Assembly (NCBI RefSeq): GCF_018881505.1
Contig: NZ_JACVQC010000001.1
Location: 1,471,927-1,535,926 of the forward strand
Origin: Polynucleobacter sp. UK-Mo-2m-Kol15
GTDB lineage: Bacteria; Pseudomonadota; Gammaproteobacteria; Burkholderiales; Burkholderiaceae
Direction: 5' to 3'
Length of the DNA stretch: 64,000 nt
Within the stretch, counting starts at the first letter, position 1; each line of letters starts with the position of its first letter. Of this stretch, positions 19,947-30,127 are shown one piece after another. The notes below the pieces were generated by a model, which did no database searches, was not told the DNA's origin, and worked only from the letters and a program-made list of their open reading frames with translations. Made by a program: the position numbers and the translations under genes.

Positions 19947-19966
19947 ACTTTTGGGTCTTTATTCGT

Positions 19967-20043
19967 TGGTAGGCTCGATTGGACTCGAACCAACGACCCC
20001 CACCATGTCAAGGTGGTGCTCTAACCAGCTGAGCTACGAGCCT
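19967..20043 (-). tRNA. tRNA-Val (anticodon GAC)
   Basis: A complete cloverleaf on the minus strand: acceptor AGGCTCG/CGAGCCT, D stem GCTC/GAGC, anticodon arm CCACC-TTGACAT-GGTGG with GAC, T arm GTTGG-TTCGAGT-CCAAT, and encoded ACCA. It lies 18 bases after relA and is followed by a terminator. Confidence 0.97.
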
Positions 20044-20061
20044 ATATCGACATAGAGTTTA

Positions 20062-22083
20062 TCACCGGCGGCGCACTTGGGTCACCCCTTTGACCTCTTC
20101 GAGGCTATTTTGAACTAAGCGCAAGGCTTCCGAGTCCTTAATTTCTACGGTCAACAGTATTTGAGCAAGGCCTCTTTTGGCGGATTTACGCAAATCAATG
20201 ACGTGAATACCTTGCCTTGTCAGAATCTCAAATAGTTCACGCATGAGCTCAGGGCGATCTAGGCCGGTTACCGCCAAATCCGCTGGAAATACTCGTTTAA
20301 CCTCATTTCTAGTCACCGTTTCAAGGCTAGATTCATTCCAGGCTGTTTGGATTACACGTTCAGGAGCGCGATCCAGGAGACCCCTAAAAGTTTTGCAAGA
20401 TCGGCGATGAATTGATACTCCACGACCTTGAGTCACAAAACCGGCAATCGCATCAGGGGGGACAGGTCGACAACAACGCGCCAACTGCGTCAACAGTGAA
20501 TCCACTCCAACCACCAATACATCGCCTACGTGGCCCTGCTTTTGGGTACTTTGTTTAAGAATAATTTCTGGAGCAGGTGCAATCACCTTAGTCTCAGGCT
20601 TTTGCTCTTCTTTGCTGATGATGGATTTAGCTCCCGCCTCTTCATCATCCAAAGCATTAAACCAAGCACGTACTCGAGTACGGCCACGCTGTGATCGCAA
20701 GTAATTTCTGCCAGGACTAATCCAGTCTCGCGAGGGGCCGCCATGCTTCACAGCGATGATTTCAATGGTTTGACCATTTTGGAGCGGTGTATCCAGTGGC
20801 ACCATCGCACCGTCAACGCGAGCACCGCGACAGCGATGACCGAGGTCAGTGTGAACTGCATAAGCAAAGTCAATAGGAGATGAGCCCTTCTCCAATGAAA
20901 TCACCTTTCCCAGTGGAGTGAGAACATAAATATGATCATCAATCTCATGATGCTTAAGTTGCTCCCAAGCATCCTCCTTCCAGGAGATAAGCTGTCTTGC
21001 CCAAGCAATCTGACGCTCATAGGCTACTGCCGCACTATGTGTGCCAGTTTGATGGCTTAGATTTGGATCGTTGGACTTATTTTTCGGCGGAGTTGCAGCA
21101 CCAATATAAGCGCCCTCCTTATAGCGCCAATGTGCAGCTAAGCCATACTCGGCCTGTTGATGCATTTCATTGGTACGCACCTGAATCTCAAATGCGGTGC
21201 CATGCTCATCCATCACTACGGTATGCAAAGATTGATAGCCATTGGGTTTTGGCCTAGCAATATAGTCATCAAATTCACGTGGTACTGGCTGCCAAATGTT
21301 ATGAACTATTCCCAAAATAGCGTAACAGGCTTTGACGTCATCGACTAAAACCCTGAATGCTCTAACATCATAAAGATTGGCAAAGTCGAGTGACTTACCC
21401 TGCATCTTTTTCCAGATACTGTAAATATGCTTTGGGCGACCCTGAATCTCACCCTGAATATGAGCAGCATTTAATTCCTCTTTGAGCCTTTTCACAATTT
21501 GCTCAATAAAGAATTCACGCTCTATGCGTTTGCCATCCAACATCTTGGCAATGTTCCGATAGATTTGTGGAGATAGAACTCGAAACGCCAAGTCCTCCAT
21601 TTCCCATTTCATTTGCCAAATCCCGAGGCGATTAGCAAGACTTGCATCTATATTCAGAATCTCTTGCGCCCAAGCTTTAGGCATCTCCATCTTTTCTTGA
21701 GTAATCCAACGCAGCGTTTGTAGGCGAGAGGCAAGATAAATCAGAACGACGCGCAAATCATCGCCAAAGGCGAGCAACATCTTTCTAAGCATTTCTTCTT
21801 GCCCAGAAATACTTAGACCGCCATCGTTACGTACAAGCTTGGCTTGAGCCTGCCTTAGGCCGCGGTACCCAATCAGTAGTCTGGCTGATTCATCACCAAT
21901 GAGTTTGGTGAGTGATTCTTTGCCATGAGTGCGTGCAATATTGCCTGCAGCAGTTAGCGTTGCTTCGTCTAGATGAAGTTGTTTGAGAATACTAAAAACG
22001 CCAGCAGCATGGTTTTCGGAAGGCTCACCATACCAGCCATCAATAATTTTGATGCTCTCAGATGCATTGCCAATATTTGACAT
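20062..22083 (-). CDS. relA: RelA-type (p)ppGpp synthetase
   Basis: A 673-residue long RSH protein. The synthetase domain (about 195-330) has YDVRAFRVLVDDVKACY and FDDYIARPKPNGYQSLHTVV. The FDD form is the RelA class, not the RxKD form of bifunctional SpoT. The N-terminal region lacks the hydrolase HD motif, so it is probably synthesis-only. A TGS domain (about 395-455: YVLTPLGKVISLEKGSSPID), a zinc-finger-like region with CCRPVPPD and a C-terminal ACT domain follow. The layout indicates ribosome-associated stringent response to uncharged tRNA. Confidence 0.94.
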   Translation of the reverse strand: MSNIGNASESIKIIDGWYGEPSENHAAGVFSILKQLHLDEATLTAAGNIARTHGKESLTKLIGDESARLLIGYRGLRQAQAKLVRNDGGLSISGQEEMLRKMLLAFGDDLRVVLIYLASRLQTLRWITQEKMEMPKAWAQEILNIDASLANRLGIWQMKWEMEDLAFRVLSPQIYRNIAKMLDGKRIEREFFIEQIVKRLKEELNAAHIQGEIQGRPKHIYSIWKKMQGKSLDFANLYDVRAFRVLVDDVKACYAILGIVHNIWQPVPREFDDYIARPKPNGYQSLHTVVMDEHGTAFEIQVRTNEMHQQAEYGLAAHWRYKEGAYIGAATPPKNKSNDPNLSHQTGTHSAAVAYERQIAWARQLISWKEDAWEQLKHHEIDDHIYVLTPLGKVISLEKGSSPIDFAYAVHTDLGHRCRGARVDGAMVPLDTPLQNGQTIEIIAVKHGGPSRDWISPGRNYLRSQRGRTRVRAWFNALDDEEAGAKSIISKEEQKPETKVIAPAPEIILKQSTQKQGHVGDVLVVGVDSLLTQLARCCRPVPPDAIAGFVTQGRGVSIHRRSCKTFRGLLDRAPERVIQTAWNESSLETVTRNEVKRVFPADLAVTGLDRPELMRELFEILTRQGIHVIDLRKSAKRGLAQILLTVEIKDSEALRLVQNSLEEVKGVTQVRRR

Positions 22084-22098
22084 AGGCGACTGAAATCC

Positions 22099-23919
22099 TT
22101 AACTAAAGAATTCTTTTGCTAAAGCAATTTGCTCTGACTTAACAAAAGCAGGCGCATGCCCTACCCCCGGAATTTCAATACTCCGAATATAGGGATTGAC
22201 CTTACACATCTCAGCTACTGTTTTAGCTGAGAGTAAATCTGAGTCGCCACCTCGTACGATCAGCATCGGGATGTGAATTTGCTTGAATGCATGCCACATT
22301 GCCATTTCTCCCGCTTTTGCCATGATGGGATTGACTGATGCAAACGGTACAGAAATATCTGGGTCATAGTGCATTGCCCAAAGACCATCTTTTTGCACTA
22401 GCATTGGGCCGTTATAAATCTCCCACTCTTCTGCAGTATGAGCGCCAAATGAAGCGCAGATCTCATTCAAACGCTGCAATGCATCAGCACGATTGGTAAA
22501 GCCAAATGGCTGACCTACATAGGAACCCAAGCGCTTAATGGCCTCAGGTTCAATGCGTGGGCCCACATCATTAATCAACATTCGACGAATCGGATTCTTG
22601 GGCATTGAGGCATAGACCATACCAATCAGACCACCCATGGAAGTTCCAAACCAATCCACTTGAGAGACGCCTAAATGTGCAATCAAACTCGACATATCGG
22701 CAACATATTGGGGAACAGCATAGAGCATTGGATTCTTTAATCGATCGGAATCACCTCGACCCACCACATCAGGACAGACAACGTAATAATCTTTACTCAT
22801 CGCCTCTGCTAGGGTGATAAAGTCACTGCCCCTTCGGGTTAGACCATGAACGCAGATCAAGACCTTTGGATTATTGGGATTTCCCCAGGCGTGATACGCC
22901 ATACGATGGGAATCGTCACCACTGGTGCAAGCCACATAAAAAGTATCGCCGTGATGAATTACATCAGATTGTTTAATTTCATCTGTGAGCCGTTCATCGT
23001 GCGTATATTCATTCACCATGGCCGAAATTTCGGGCTGCAGGGTTACATGATCAATACCATGTTTATTTAAAAGCATCTCGTTAATACGAGCCATGATTTC
23101 TGGCCAATCATTTATACGCTCAATTTCAATATGACCAATCAAAGCTGGGAAGCTAGGCGTCATTTCCCAAACATGTAAATCATGAACCGCCAGTACACCT
23201 GAGACCTTTTTTAAATCCCGACCGACTTCAAGATAATCAATGTGTAGTGGAACACCTTCCATTAAAAAATGATAAGACTCGCGCAAGATAGAAATAGTGG
23301 ATTTCAAGATCAGTAACGAGACGAGGATAGAAAGAATTGCATCGATCGGCATCCAACCGGTAAGCTGAATAACCACGCCAGCGATTAGAGCAGCTACGGA
23401 GCCCAATAAATCCCCCATGACATGCACTAAGGCGGCGCGAGTATTCACACTTTTCTTATCACGTGAAAGTACCCATGCCACTACGATATTCATTAGCAAA
23501 CCAATTGCGGCTACAACTGTAACTGTCAATCCATCCACTTGGTGAGGATCATAAAATCGGCTTACCGCTTCCACCACAATCCACACCACTAAAGCCAACA
23601 TCGCAATACTATTTACAAAGGCAGCTAATGCCTCCGCACGCCCAAACCCAAAAGAATGCTTTGGCGAAGGGGGACGTCTAGAAATAATTTGAGCTAATAA
23701 AGCCAATCCCAATGCGGCTGCATCCGTCACCATATGACCTGCATCTGATATCAGGGCTAGTGAATTAGCGAAATAAGCTGCTGCCCCCTCCACTCCGGAA
23801 AAACCCAGAGTCAGCACTAGGGCAATTAATAATAAATTTTGATTGGAGACTTCTTTTGCATGAGAGTGCTTAGCATCACCCTGCTTGTGTGCGTGAAGCG
23901 AATGGTCTACAGCACTCAT
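22099..23919 (-). CDS. fusion of a CDF cation exporter and an alpha/beta hydrolase
   Basis: A 606-residue single frame with two unrelated modules. Residues 1-300 are a cation diffusion facilitator. It has a His-rich N-terminus (HSLHAHKQGDAKHSH), six membrane segments, the two metal-site pairs H62xxxD66 (SDAGHMVTDAA) and H166xxxD170 (HVMGDLLGS), and a C-terminal cytoplasmic metallochaperone-like domain to about 295. Residues about 320-606 are an alpha/beta hydrolase with oxyanion loop CVHGL (356-360), nucleophile S427 in GTSMGG and late His588 in GVGHAP. No stop or frameshift lies between them. It probably exports Zn2+ or a similar cation. The hydrolase would be cytoplasmic; its substrate is unknown. 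Confidence 0.9.
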   Translation of the reverse strand: MSAVDHSLHAHKQGDAKHSHAKEVSNQNLLLIALVLTLGFSGVEGAAAYFANSLALISDAGHMVTDAAALGLALLAQIISRRPPSPKHSFGFGRAEALAAFVNSIAMLALVVWIVVEAVSRFYDPHQVDGLTVTVVAAIGLLMNIVVAWVLSRDKKSVNTRAALVHVMGDLLGSVAALIAGVVIQLTGWMPIDAILSILVSLLILKSTISILRESYHFLMEGVPLHIDYLEVGRDLKKVSGVLAVHDLHVWEMTPSFPALIGHIEIERINDWPEIMARINEMLLNKHGIDHVTLQPEISAMVNEYTHDERLTDEIKQSDVIHHGDTFYVACTSGDDSHRMAYHAWGNPNNPKVLICVHGLTRRGSDFITLAEAMSKDYYVVCPDVVGRGDSDRLKNPMLYAVPQYVADMSSLIAHLGVSQVDWFGTSMGGLIGMVYASMPKNPIRRMLINDVGPRIEPEAIKRLGSYVGQPFGFTNRADALQRLNEICASFGAHTAEEWEIYNGPMLVQKDGLWAMHYDPDISVPFASVNPIMAKAGEMAMWHAFKQIHIPMLIVRGGDSDLLSAKTVAEMCKVNPYIRSIEIPGVGHAPAFVKSEQIALAKEFFS

Positions 23920-23940
23920 AAAAGACTCTTTAGAAATAGA

Positions 23941-23961
23941 AATGGGGTCAATGACCCCATT
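23941..23961 (-). terminator. terminator after scoB
   Basis: AATGGGGTCA-T-TGACCCCATT is a near-perfect palindrome on the minus strand. It is followed by TCTATTTCT, 24 bases after the scoB stop codon, and separates scoAB from the transporter-hydrolase gene. Confidence 0.6.
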
Positions 23962-23984
23962 ATTTCACTATCCGATGAAAAGGG

Positions 23985-24635
23985 TTAAAAGCGCGAGGTA
24001 TCAACAGGAGCACCTGTTTTGGCAATCACCTCTTCTTTAGTTACGCCAGGAGCCAATTCAACCAAGTTCAAACCACCAGGAGTGACATCTAAAACGCAGA
24101 GATCAGTAATGATTTGGCTAATCACACGTACACCAGTTAATGGCAATGTACATTTAGGCAGAATCTTCAACTCTTCCGTGCCGTCTTTTTTCTTAGCAAC
24201 GTGCTCCATCATTACCACCACATGCTTTACACCTGCTACCAAATCCATCGCACCACCCATACCCTTAACCATTTTCCCAGGAATCATCCAGTTGGCTAAG
24301 TCACCATACTCACTCACTTGCATTGCTCCCAAGATGGCGATGTTGATTTTGCCGCCACGAATCATTCCAAAGGAATCAGCTGAGGAAAATATCGAAGAGC
24401 CTGGCAAAGTAGTAATGGTTTGTTTACCAGCATTAATCAAATCAGCATCAATGGTGTCCTCAGTAGGAAATGGGCCGATACCCAGTAAACCATTTTCTGA
24501 TTGCAGCCAGACTTCCATATTTTTTGGTACATGATTAGCTACTAATGTAGGCATACCAATTCCGAGGTTTACGTAGTAACCATCTCTTAATTCTTTAGCA
24601 GCCCGTGCTGCCATTTCATCTCTTGTCCAAGGCAT
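23985..24635 (-). CDS. scoB: 3-oxoacid CoA-transferase subunit B
   Basis: A 216-residue beta subunit of succinyl-CoA:3-ketoacid CoA-transferase. The glutamate that forms the CoA thioester is visible as E47 in [25 protein letters not shown] near residue 25 and the C-terminal [20 protein letters not shown] are typical. The enzyme activates acetoacetate with succinyl-CoA. It is co-transcribed with scoA, with a 39-base gap. Confidence 0.95.
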   Translation of the reverse strand: MPWTRDEMAARAAKELRDGYYVNLGIGMPTLVANHVPKNMEVWLQSENGLLGIGPFPTEDTIDADLINAGKQTITTLPGSSIFSSADSFGMIRGGKINIAILGAMQVSEYGDLANWMIPGKMVKGMGGAMDLVAGVKHVVVMMEHVAKKKDGTEELKILPKCTLPLTGVRVISQIITDLCVLDVTPGGLNLVELAPGVTKEEVIAKTGAPVDTSRF

Positions 24636-24674
24636 ATCGATCTTTCTATTTGTATTCTGTACTGTCAGGCTAAA

Positions 24675-25373
24675 TTAAGAGGCAGATAAGGTACGCTGCT
24701 CAATACGTTTTTCAGGAGCACTATTCACAACCAGGCGATGAACATAAATACCTGGAGTATGAATTTGATCTGGATCGAGCTCGCCGTTCTCTACAATCTC
24801 TTCCACTTCAGCAACCGTGATCTTGCCAGCCATAGCCACAACTGGATTGAAATTACGTGCGGTATAGCGATAAATCAAGTTACCTGATTTATCAGCCTTC
24901 CATGCTTTAACAAGAGAAATGTCAGAAACAAGTGCATGCTCCATGATGTAGCGCTCGCCGTCAAACTCCTTTTCTTCTTTGCCTTCAGCAATCAAAGTGC
25001 CAACACCGGTTTTGGTATAGAAAGCAGGAATACCGCAACCACCTGCACGCAACTTTTCTGCCAGCGTTCCTTGTGGAGTAAATTCCAACTCAAGCTCACC
25101 GGCTAAAAATTGCCGCTCAAACTCTTTGTTTTCACCAACATAAGAGGCAATCATCTTTTTAACTTGTCTTGAATTCAATAGCAGACCTAAACCGAAGCCA
25201 TCAACCCCAGCATTATTGGAAATTGCCGTCAAATTTTGAGCACCAAGATCCTTTACCGCTTGAATTAGCGTCTCAGGAATTCCACACAGGCCAAAACCGC
25301 CAACAGCCAGCTTTTGACCATCCCTCAAGATATCCCTCAAGGCATCTACAGCCGATGGGTATGTTTTATTCAT
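24675..25373 (-). CDS. scoA: 3-oxoacid CoA-transferase subunit A
   Basis: A 232-residue alpha subunit that pairs with the scoB product. The N-terminal glycine-rich CoA-binding loop [13 protein letters not shown] is at residues 21-33. [17 protein letters not shown] and [14 protein letters not shown] are family signatures. It is first of two genes and is divergent from the ETF-quinone oxidoreductase gene over about 200 bases. The pair probably feeds ketone bodies or beta-keto acids into the TCA cycle. Confidence 0.95.
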   Translation of the reverse strand: MNKTYPSAVDALRDILRDGQKLAVGGFGLCGIPETLIQAVKDLGAQNLTAISNNAGVDGFGLGLLLNSRQVKKMIASYVGENKEFERQFLAGELELEFTPQGTLAEKLRAGGCGIPAFYTKTGVGTLIAEGKEEKEFDGERYIMEHALVSDISLVKAWKADKSGNLIYRYTARNFNPVVAMAGKITVAEVEEIVENGELDPDQIHTPGIYVHRLVVNSAPEKRIEQRTLSAS

Positions 25374-25578
25374 AAATTCGTCCTAATATTGCCAAAAAAG
25401 GTAAAAAAGTAATCATAACGCTTTAGGCTCCCCACCACACCAGCAATGCTCACCAACCTAGTTTTTCTAGCTTAGAACTAAACTATAGGTATGTTTAGAG
25501 GCTAAATAAGAAGTAGAAATGCTAAAAATCCTCAAAATCCATTAAGCACCTATTGTTAAGTATTGTCGGAGAAATGAA

Positions 25579-27249
25579 ATGACTGCCCAGGAATTACTCG
25601 AACAGTTTGGACCTAGAGAATCCATGGACTATGACTTGGTCATCGTCGGAGGTGGCCCAGCTGGCTTATCTGCAGCCATCAAAGCAAAGCAGCTGGCCAA
25701 TGTATCCGGCAAAGAGCTTACCGTCTGCGTCCTTGAAAAGGGATCCGAAATTGGTGCGCATATCCTCTCTGGCGCAGTCATGGACCCCAAGGCATTGACT
25801 GAACTCTTTCCAGACTGGAAAGAATTAGGTGCGCCACTGGATACCGAGGTTACCCAAGATCAATTTTTGTTTCTAACAAAGAGTGGTTCATTTCAAGTTC
25901 CGAATTGGATGTTGCCCCACTGCTTTAAGAATGAAGGTAACTATATTGTTAGTCTAGCCAATGTCACGCGCTGGCTTGGTCAGCAAGCTGAAAATTTAGG
26001 CGTAGAAATTTTTCCAGGATTTCCTGCTGCAGAAATTCTGTATAACGAACAAGGTGCAGTTTGCGGCGTTATTACTGGCGCAATGGGCTTAGACAAAGAA
26101 GGTCAGCCTACTGATCAATTTCAACTCGGGATGGAGTTACGCGCCAAGTACACCCTGTTTGCCGAGGGTTCACGTGGTCATTTAGGCAAACAATTGATTA
26201 GCAAGTTTGCATTGGATAATGATGCCGATCCTCAGAGCTACGGCATTGGCATTAAAGAATTATGGGAAGTCGAGCCCTCCAAGAGTAAACCCGGCCTAGT
26301 AGTTCATACGGCAGGCTGGCCATTAGAGAGTGATACCTATGGTGGCTCATTCTTGTATCACTTGGGTGATAACAAAGTTGCAGTAGGACTTGTAGTTGGC
26401 CTTTCTTATAAAAACCCTTATCTCTCACCTTTTGAAGAATTCCAACGCTATAAGTTACATCCAAAGATTCGTGAGACATTTGAAGGCGGAAAACGCTTGG
26501 CCTATGGTGCTAGAGCCCTTACTGCTGGAGGCTTAAATAGCTTACCTAAAACTGTATTCCCGGGTGGAGCACTCATTGGTTGCGATGCTGGATTTTTAAA
26601 TGCTTCACGCATCAAGGGAAGTCACGCTGCTATCAAGACCGGCATGCTAGCTGCCGAGGCTGCATTTGCAGCACTTGGAGAGAATCGCTCAGCAGATATC
26701 TTAACTGCGTATCCAAGCGCCTTTAAGAATAGCTGGCTACATACCGAGTTAAGCCAAGCGCGTAACTTTAAGCCCTGGATGTCAAAAGGACTTTATATCG
26801 GCACACTCATGGTTGGCCTGGAGCAAAAGCTTTTGGGCGGCAATATGCCTTGGACAATTCACTTAAAGCATGCAGATCATGAGTGCCTAGAACCAGCAGC
26901 ACTGCATCAACCAATCGACTATCCAAAGCCAGACGGCAACATCACTTTTGATCGTCTCTCATCTGTATTTATCTCGAATACCAATCACGCTGAGAATCAA
27001 CCAGTCCATCTCACTCTAAAAGATGCATCGCTACCGGTGGGCTTAAATCTCAAAACCTATGCGGGTCCAGAGCAACGTTACTGTCCTGCTGGCGTGTATG
27101 AGTATGTAGAAAAAGATGGTCAAGCACAATTACAAATAAATGCGCAAAACTGCGTACATTGCAAAACATGCGACATCAAGGATCCAAGCCAAAATATTAT
27201 TTGGATTACTCCAGAAGGTGGTGGTGGCCCCAATTACGGATCAACGTAA
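25579..27249 (+). CDS. electron transfer flavoprotein-ubiquinone oxidoreductase
   Basis: A 556-residue ETF-QO that passes electrons from acyl-CoA dehydrogenases, via ETF, to ubiquinone at the inner membrane. The FAD motif DLVIVGGGPAGLSAA lies at 19-33. The central quinone-binding region contains GCDAGFLNASRIKGSHAAIK. A C-terminal [4Fe-4S] site is formed by cysteines in YCPAGVYEYV and NCVHCKTCDIKDPSQNI, ending in the typical PEGGGGPNYG. It is full length, with GGAG before the ATG. It converges on an MFS gene with only nine bases between the stops. Confidence 0.96.
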   Translation: MTAQELLEQFGPRESMDYDLVIVGGGPAGLSAAIKAKQLANVSGKELTVCVLEKGSEIGAHILSGAVMDPKALTELFPDWKELGAPLDTEVTQDQFLFLTKSGSFQVPNWMLPHCFKNEGNYIVSLANVTRWLGQQAENLGVEIFPGFPAAEILYNEQGAVCGVITGAMGLDKEGQPTDQFQLGMELRAKYTLFAEGSRGHLGKQLISKFALDNDADPQSYGIGIKELWEVEPSKSKPGLVVHTAGWPLESDTYGGSFLYHLGDNKVAVGLVVGLSYKNPYLSPFEEFQRYKLHPKIRETFEGGKRLAYGARALTAGGLNSLPKTVFPGGALIGCDAGFLNASRIKGSHAAIKTGMLAAEAAFAALGENRSADILTAYPSAFKNSWLHTELSQARNFKPWMSKGLYIGTLMVGLEQKLLGGNMPWTIHLKHADHECLEPAALHQPIDYPKPDGNITFDRLSSVFISNTNHAENQPVHLTLKDASLPVGLNLKTYAGPEQRYCPAGVYEYVEKDGQAQLQINAQNCVHCKTCDIKDPSQNIIWITPEGGGGPNYGST

Positions 27250-27258
27250 GCTTGCTCT

Positions 27259-28413
27259 TCACTGCAACCCATTATGCGGACGCAGCTTCTGAATTGCCAT
27301 GCCTGCTAGTCCGCATGCTAGAGCTGACATCACAAACACATTGCGCGGCTGAGTTGCATCCCATAACCAGCCAGCAACTAAACCCCCTAGTGTTCCACCT
27401 AAACCATAAGATACGGTTGCCATTACAGCCTGCCCTCGAGCCTGCAGTGGACCTGTAAACCAGCGTTGTAATAATTTAGTAGCTGCACTATGGTGTGCAC
27501 CAAAGGTAGCAGCGTGCATCAGTTGAGCCAAAATCAGTACCCAGGTTAGGGGAAAAAAAGCAATCAAGATAAATCGGCAGACGCCGATACCAAAAGCCAT
27601 TTGCAAGACTACTTCGGCATCTAGACGACTCAGAACCTTGCTTTGGAAATAAAAGAAAATCACTTCAGCACCTACGCCTAATGCCCAGAACAAACCAATC
27701 TGGAATTTGTCGTAACCCAAATCTGCCAAGTAAAGAGAATAAAAAACATACAAAGCTGCATGCGCAAAGATCATAAAAAATCCCGACAGCAAAAACCAAC
27801 GCACATCGGGATTAAATAAAACAATCAGAAGCTCACCTTTCACCATCTTGCGACGCTCCATCTTAGGCTCATGTAAGCGAAAGGTGACTAAGGCCAAGCA
27901 CATCAGAATTACCGTACCCACAATGGGATAAAGCTCGATACCTTTCCGCTGAAATAACTCACCAGCAAATAAAACCATCGCAATAAAACCAATCGACCCC
28001 CATAAACGCAAACGACCATAACGTTTATCGAATGAATTGTCTTTAAATAAAGCATGGACCGTTGCGGACTCACCCAATGGCATCAAGCTACTCAGGATAG
28101 TGTGCAATACAAACATCCAAACGAAGAAGCTAATGTAGCTTTGAAGAAAAAAGATACATAAAAAAGTAACTGCTGCTAGGCATGAGCAAAAACGAATGAT
28201 GCCGATACGATCAGATAAATAGTCGGATAACCATCCCCAGGAGAATGGTCCTACTATACGGGTAATTTGCAGCATAGACATTAAGATAGCAATCTCAATC
28301 ACATTAAAACCGCGATCGAGAAAAAAGAGGCTAGCGTATGGAGAAACTAAGCCAACATAAGCGAAATATAAAAAGAAAAAGGACCCGAAGGCCCAACGCA
28401 CTGATGGTGTCAT
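27259..28413 (-). CDS. MFS transporter (LacY/HcaT-like)
   Basis: A 384-residue major facilitator protein with about 12 hydrophobic segments. The start used is the ATG at 28413 (TPSVRWAFGSFFFLYFAYVG), because a longer frame would overlap aroC by 67 bases with a charged non-membrane leader. The loop WGWLSDYLSDRIGIIR and the internal acidic residues fit the MFS_1-like/3-phenylpropionate permease group. The substrate cannot be assigned. It follows aroC closely and may be co-transcribed. Confidence 0.82.
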   Translation of the reverse strand: MTPSVRWAFGSFFFLYFAYVGLVSPYASLFFLDRGFNVIEIAILMSMLQITRIVGPFSWGWLSDYLSDRIGIIRFCSCLAAVTFLCIFFLQSYISFFVWMFVLHTILSSLMPLGESATVHALFKDNSFDKRYGRLRLWGSIGFIAMVLFAGELFQRKGIELYPIVGTVILMCLALVTFRLHEPKMERRKMVKGELLIVLFNPDVRWFLLSGFFMIFAHAALYVFYSLYLADLGYDKFQIGLFWALGVGAEVIFFYFQSKVLSRLDAEVVLQMAFGIGVCRFILIAFFPLTWVLILAQLMHAATFGAHHSAATKLLQRWFTGPLQARGQAVMATVSYGLGGTLGGLVAGWLWDATQPRNVFVMSALACGLAGMAIQKLRPHNGLQ

Positions 28414-28436
28414 TTTCTTTTTCTTAGATACTTTTT

Positions 28437-29552
28437 TTAATGAGTTGGAGAGCCCGGACGACCGGCTGGTATTGCCGGTACGGAATGCTCCACATCTCCA
28501 CACTGAGCGCGGTGACGCAAAGCGTGATCAATCAATACTAAGGCTAGCATCGCTTCCGCAATAGGTGTAGCCCGTATACCAACGCAAGGATCGTGACGAC
28601 CTTTGGTTTGAACGGTGATAGGTTTACCATGCAAATCAATCGATTCTTTTGGACTCAAAATACTAGAGGTGGGTTTGATTGCAATCGATACACGCAAATC
28701 TTGACCGGTACTAATCCCTCCTAAGGTGCCGCCACTATGGTTGCTATCGAAGCCATCCGAATGTAATTCATCCCCATGCTCGCTACCGCGTTGGGATACC
28801 GACCTAAAGCCAGCACCAATCTCAACACCTTTGACGGCATTGATGCCCATCATGGCATGAGCAATATCGGCATCTAACTTATCAAATAAAGGCTCACCTA
28901 ATCCAATAGGTACATTACGCGCCCGCACCTCGATCTTCGCACCACAAGAATCTCCCGCTTTACGCAGAGAGTCCATATAGGCCTCCAATTGAGGAACGAT
29001 ATCTGCATTTGCAGCAAAGAAAGGATTGCCTTCAATGAATGATGCATCTTGAAACGGAATTTCAATTTCACCTAGTTGACTCATATAGCCATAAAACTCA
29101 GTGCCATATTGTTCCTTGAGCCATTTCTTAGCAATTGCTGCCGCAGCAACTACGGGTGCAGTTAATCTTGCTGAAGAGCGTCCACCACCTCGGGGATCGC
29201 GCAAACCGTATTTATAGTGATAGGCGTAGTCAGCGTGGCCAGGTCTAAATGTTTGCAGGATATTGCCGTAATCTTGACTTCGCTGATCCGTATTTCGAAT
29301 CAGTAAGCAAATGGGTGTACCAGTAGTTTTTCCTTCATACACGCCAGATAGGATTTCAACCTTGTCCGCCTCTTGACGTTGTGTTACGTGGCGAGATGTG
29401 CCAGGCCTGCGGCGATCCAAGTCAATCTGTAAGTCTGCCTCACATAAGAACATGCCTGGGGGGCAACCATCAACAACGGCGCCTATCGCGGGACCATGGG
29501 ATTCACCAAAAGTGGTGACGGCAAAGAGAAGGCCTAAAGTGTTTCCTGACAT
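28437..29552 (-). CDS. aroC: chorismate synthase
   Basis: A 371-residue AroC, the last shared step of aromatic amino-acid synthesis, needing reduced FMN. Signatures are [18 protein letters not shown] (17-34), [17 protein letters not shown] with [11 protein letters not shown] (about 127-138), and [20 protein letters not shown]. The C-terminus is [20 protein letters not shown]. Length is normal. It lies between the CBS protein and the MFS transporter on the same strand. Confidence 0.97.
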   Translation of the reverse strand: MSGNTLGLLFAVTTFGESHGPAIGAVVDGCPPGMFLCEADLQIDLDRRRPGTSRHVTQRQEADKVEILSGVYEGKTTGTPICLLIRNTDQRSQDYGNILQTFRPGHADYAYHYKYGLRDPRGGGRSSARLTAPVVAAAAIAKKWLKEQYGTEFYGYMSQLGEIEIPFQDASFIEGNPFFAANADIVPQLEAYMDSLRKAGDSCGAKIEVRARNVPIGLGEPLFDKLDADIAHAMMGINAVKGVEIGAGFRSVSQRGSEHGDELHSDGFDSNHSGGTLGGISTGQDLRVSIAIKPTSSILSPKESIDLHGKPITVQTKGRHDPCVGIRATPIAEAMLALVLIDHALRHRAQCGDVEHSVPAIPAGRPGSPTH

Positions 29553-29594
29553 TCCAACATTATGTCATTGCTTGGGGCCTTGGGCTAGGCAGTC

Positions 29595-30050
29595 TTAGGA
29601 AGAGGCCTTTTCAGGCTCTTCCGGCCAGTCACGGATGTATGCCTTGAGCATGGTATTTTCAAAATCCTGAGCCTCAACAACCGATTTAGCGACGTCGTAG
29701 AAAGAAATCACCCCCATCAGCATTTTTTGATCAATCACCGGCAAATAGCGGGCATGCTCAACCAACATCATCCGGCGCACTTCATCAATCTCTGTTTCCA
29801 TATTGCATGTCAGCGGCTTGGCATTCATAACGCTGCGAACTTTAAGGTCATCCAATTTGCCATGGTGCTGAGCCAAAGCCGCAATGACCTCACGAAATGT
29901 CAGGATGCCCACTAACTTTTCATACTCCATTACCACTAAGGAGCCAATATCGTGCTCACTCATGACCAAAACAGCAGTTTGCAAAGCAGTGTCTGGCGCT
30001 ACTGTAAAAAGCGTACTGCCCTTCACGCGCAATATGTCACAAACTTTCAT
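29595..30050 (-). CDS. two-CBS-domain protein
   Basis: A 151-residue protein made of two CBS motifs (about 8-60 and 72-130) and nothing else. Typical stretches are TALQTAVLVMSEHDIGSLVV and EHARYLPVIDQKMLMGVISF. Stand-alone CBS pairs usually bind adenylates and signal energy state. The partner is not evident. The upstream neighbour on the same strand is a YihY membrane protein. Confidence 0.92.
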   Translation of the reverse strand: MKVCDILRVKGSTLFTVAPDTALQTAVLVMSEHDIGSLVVMEYEKLVGILTFREVIAALAQHHGKLDDLKVRSVMNAKPLTCNMETEIDEVRRMMLVEHARYLPVIDQKMLMGVISFYDVAKSVVEAQDFENTMLKAYIRDWPEEPEKASS

Positions 30051-30127
30051 ACGGTCTCCAACGATGAATTCTTATTTAAACAATATATTCTTAAGCCCCT
30101 AAGGAATCAAGGGTCATATGAGGTATT

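Noticed and set aside
24019-24534. 171-codon plus-strand frame
   Set aside because: Antisense to scoB; composition follows the complementary gene and no motif is visible.
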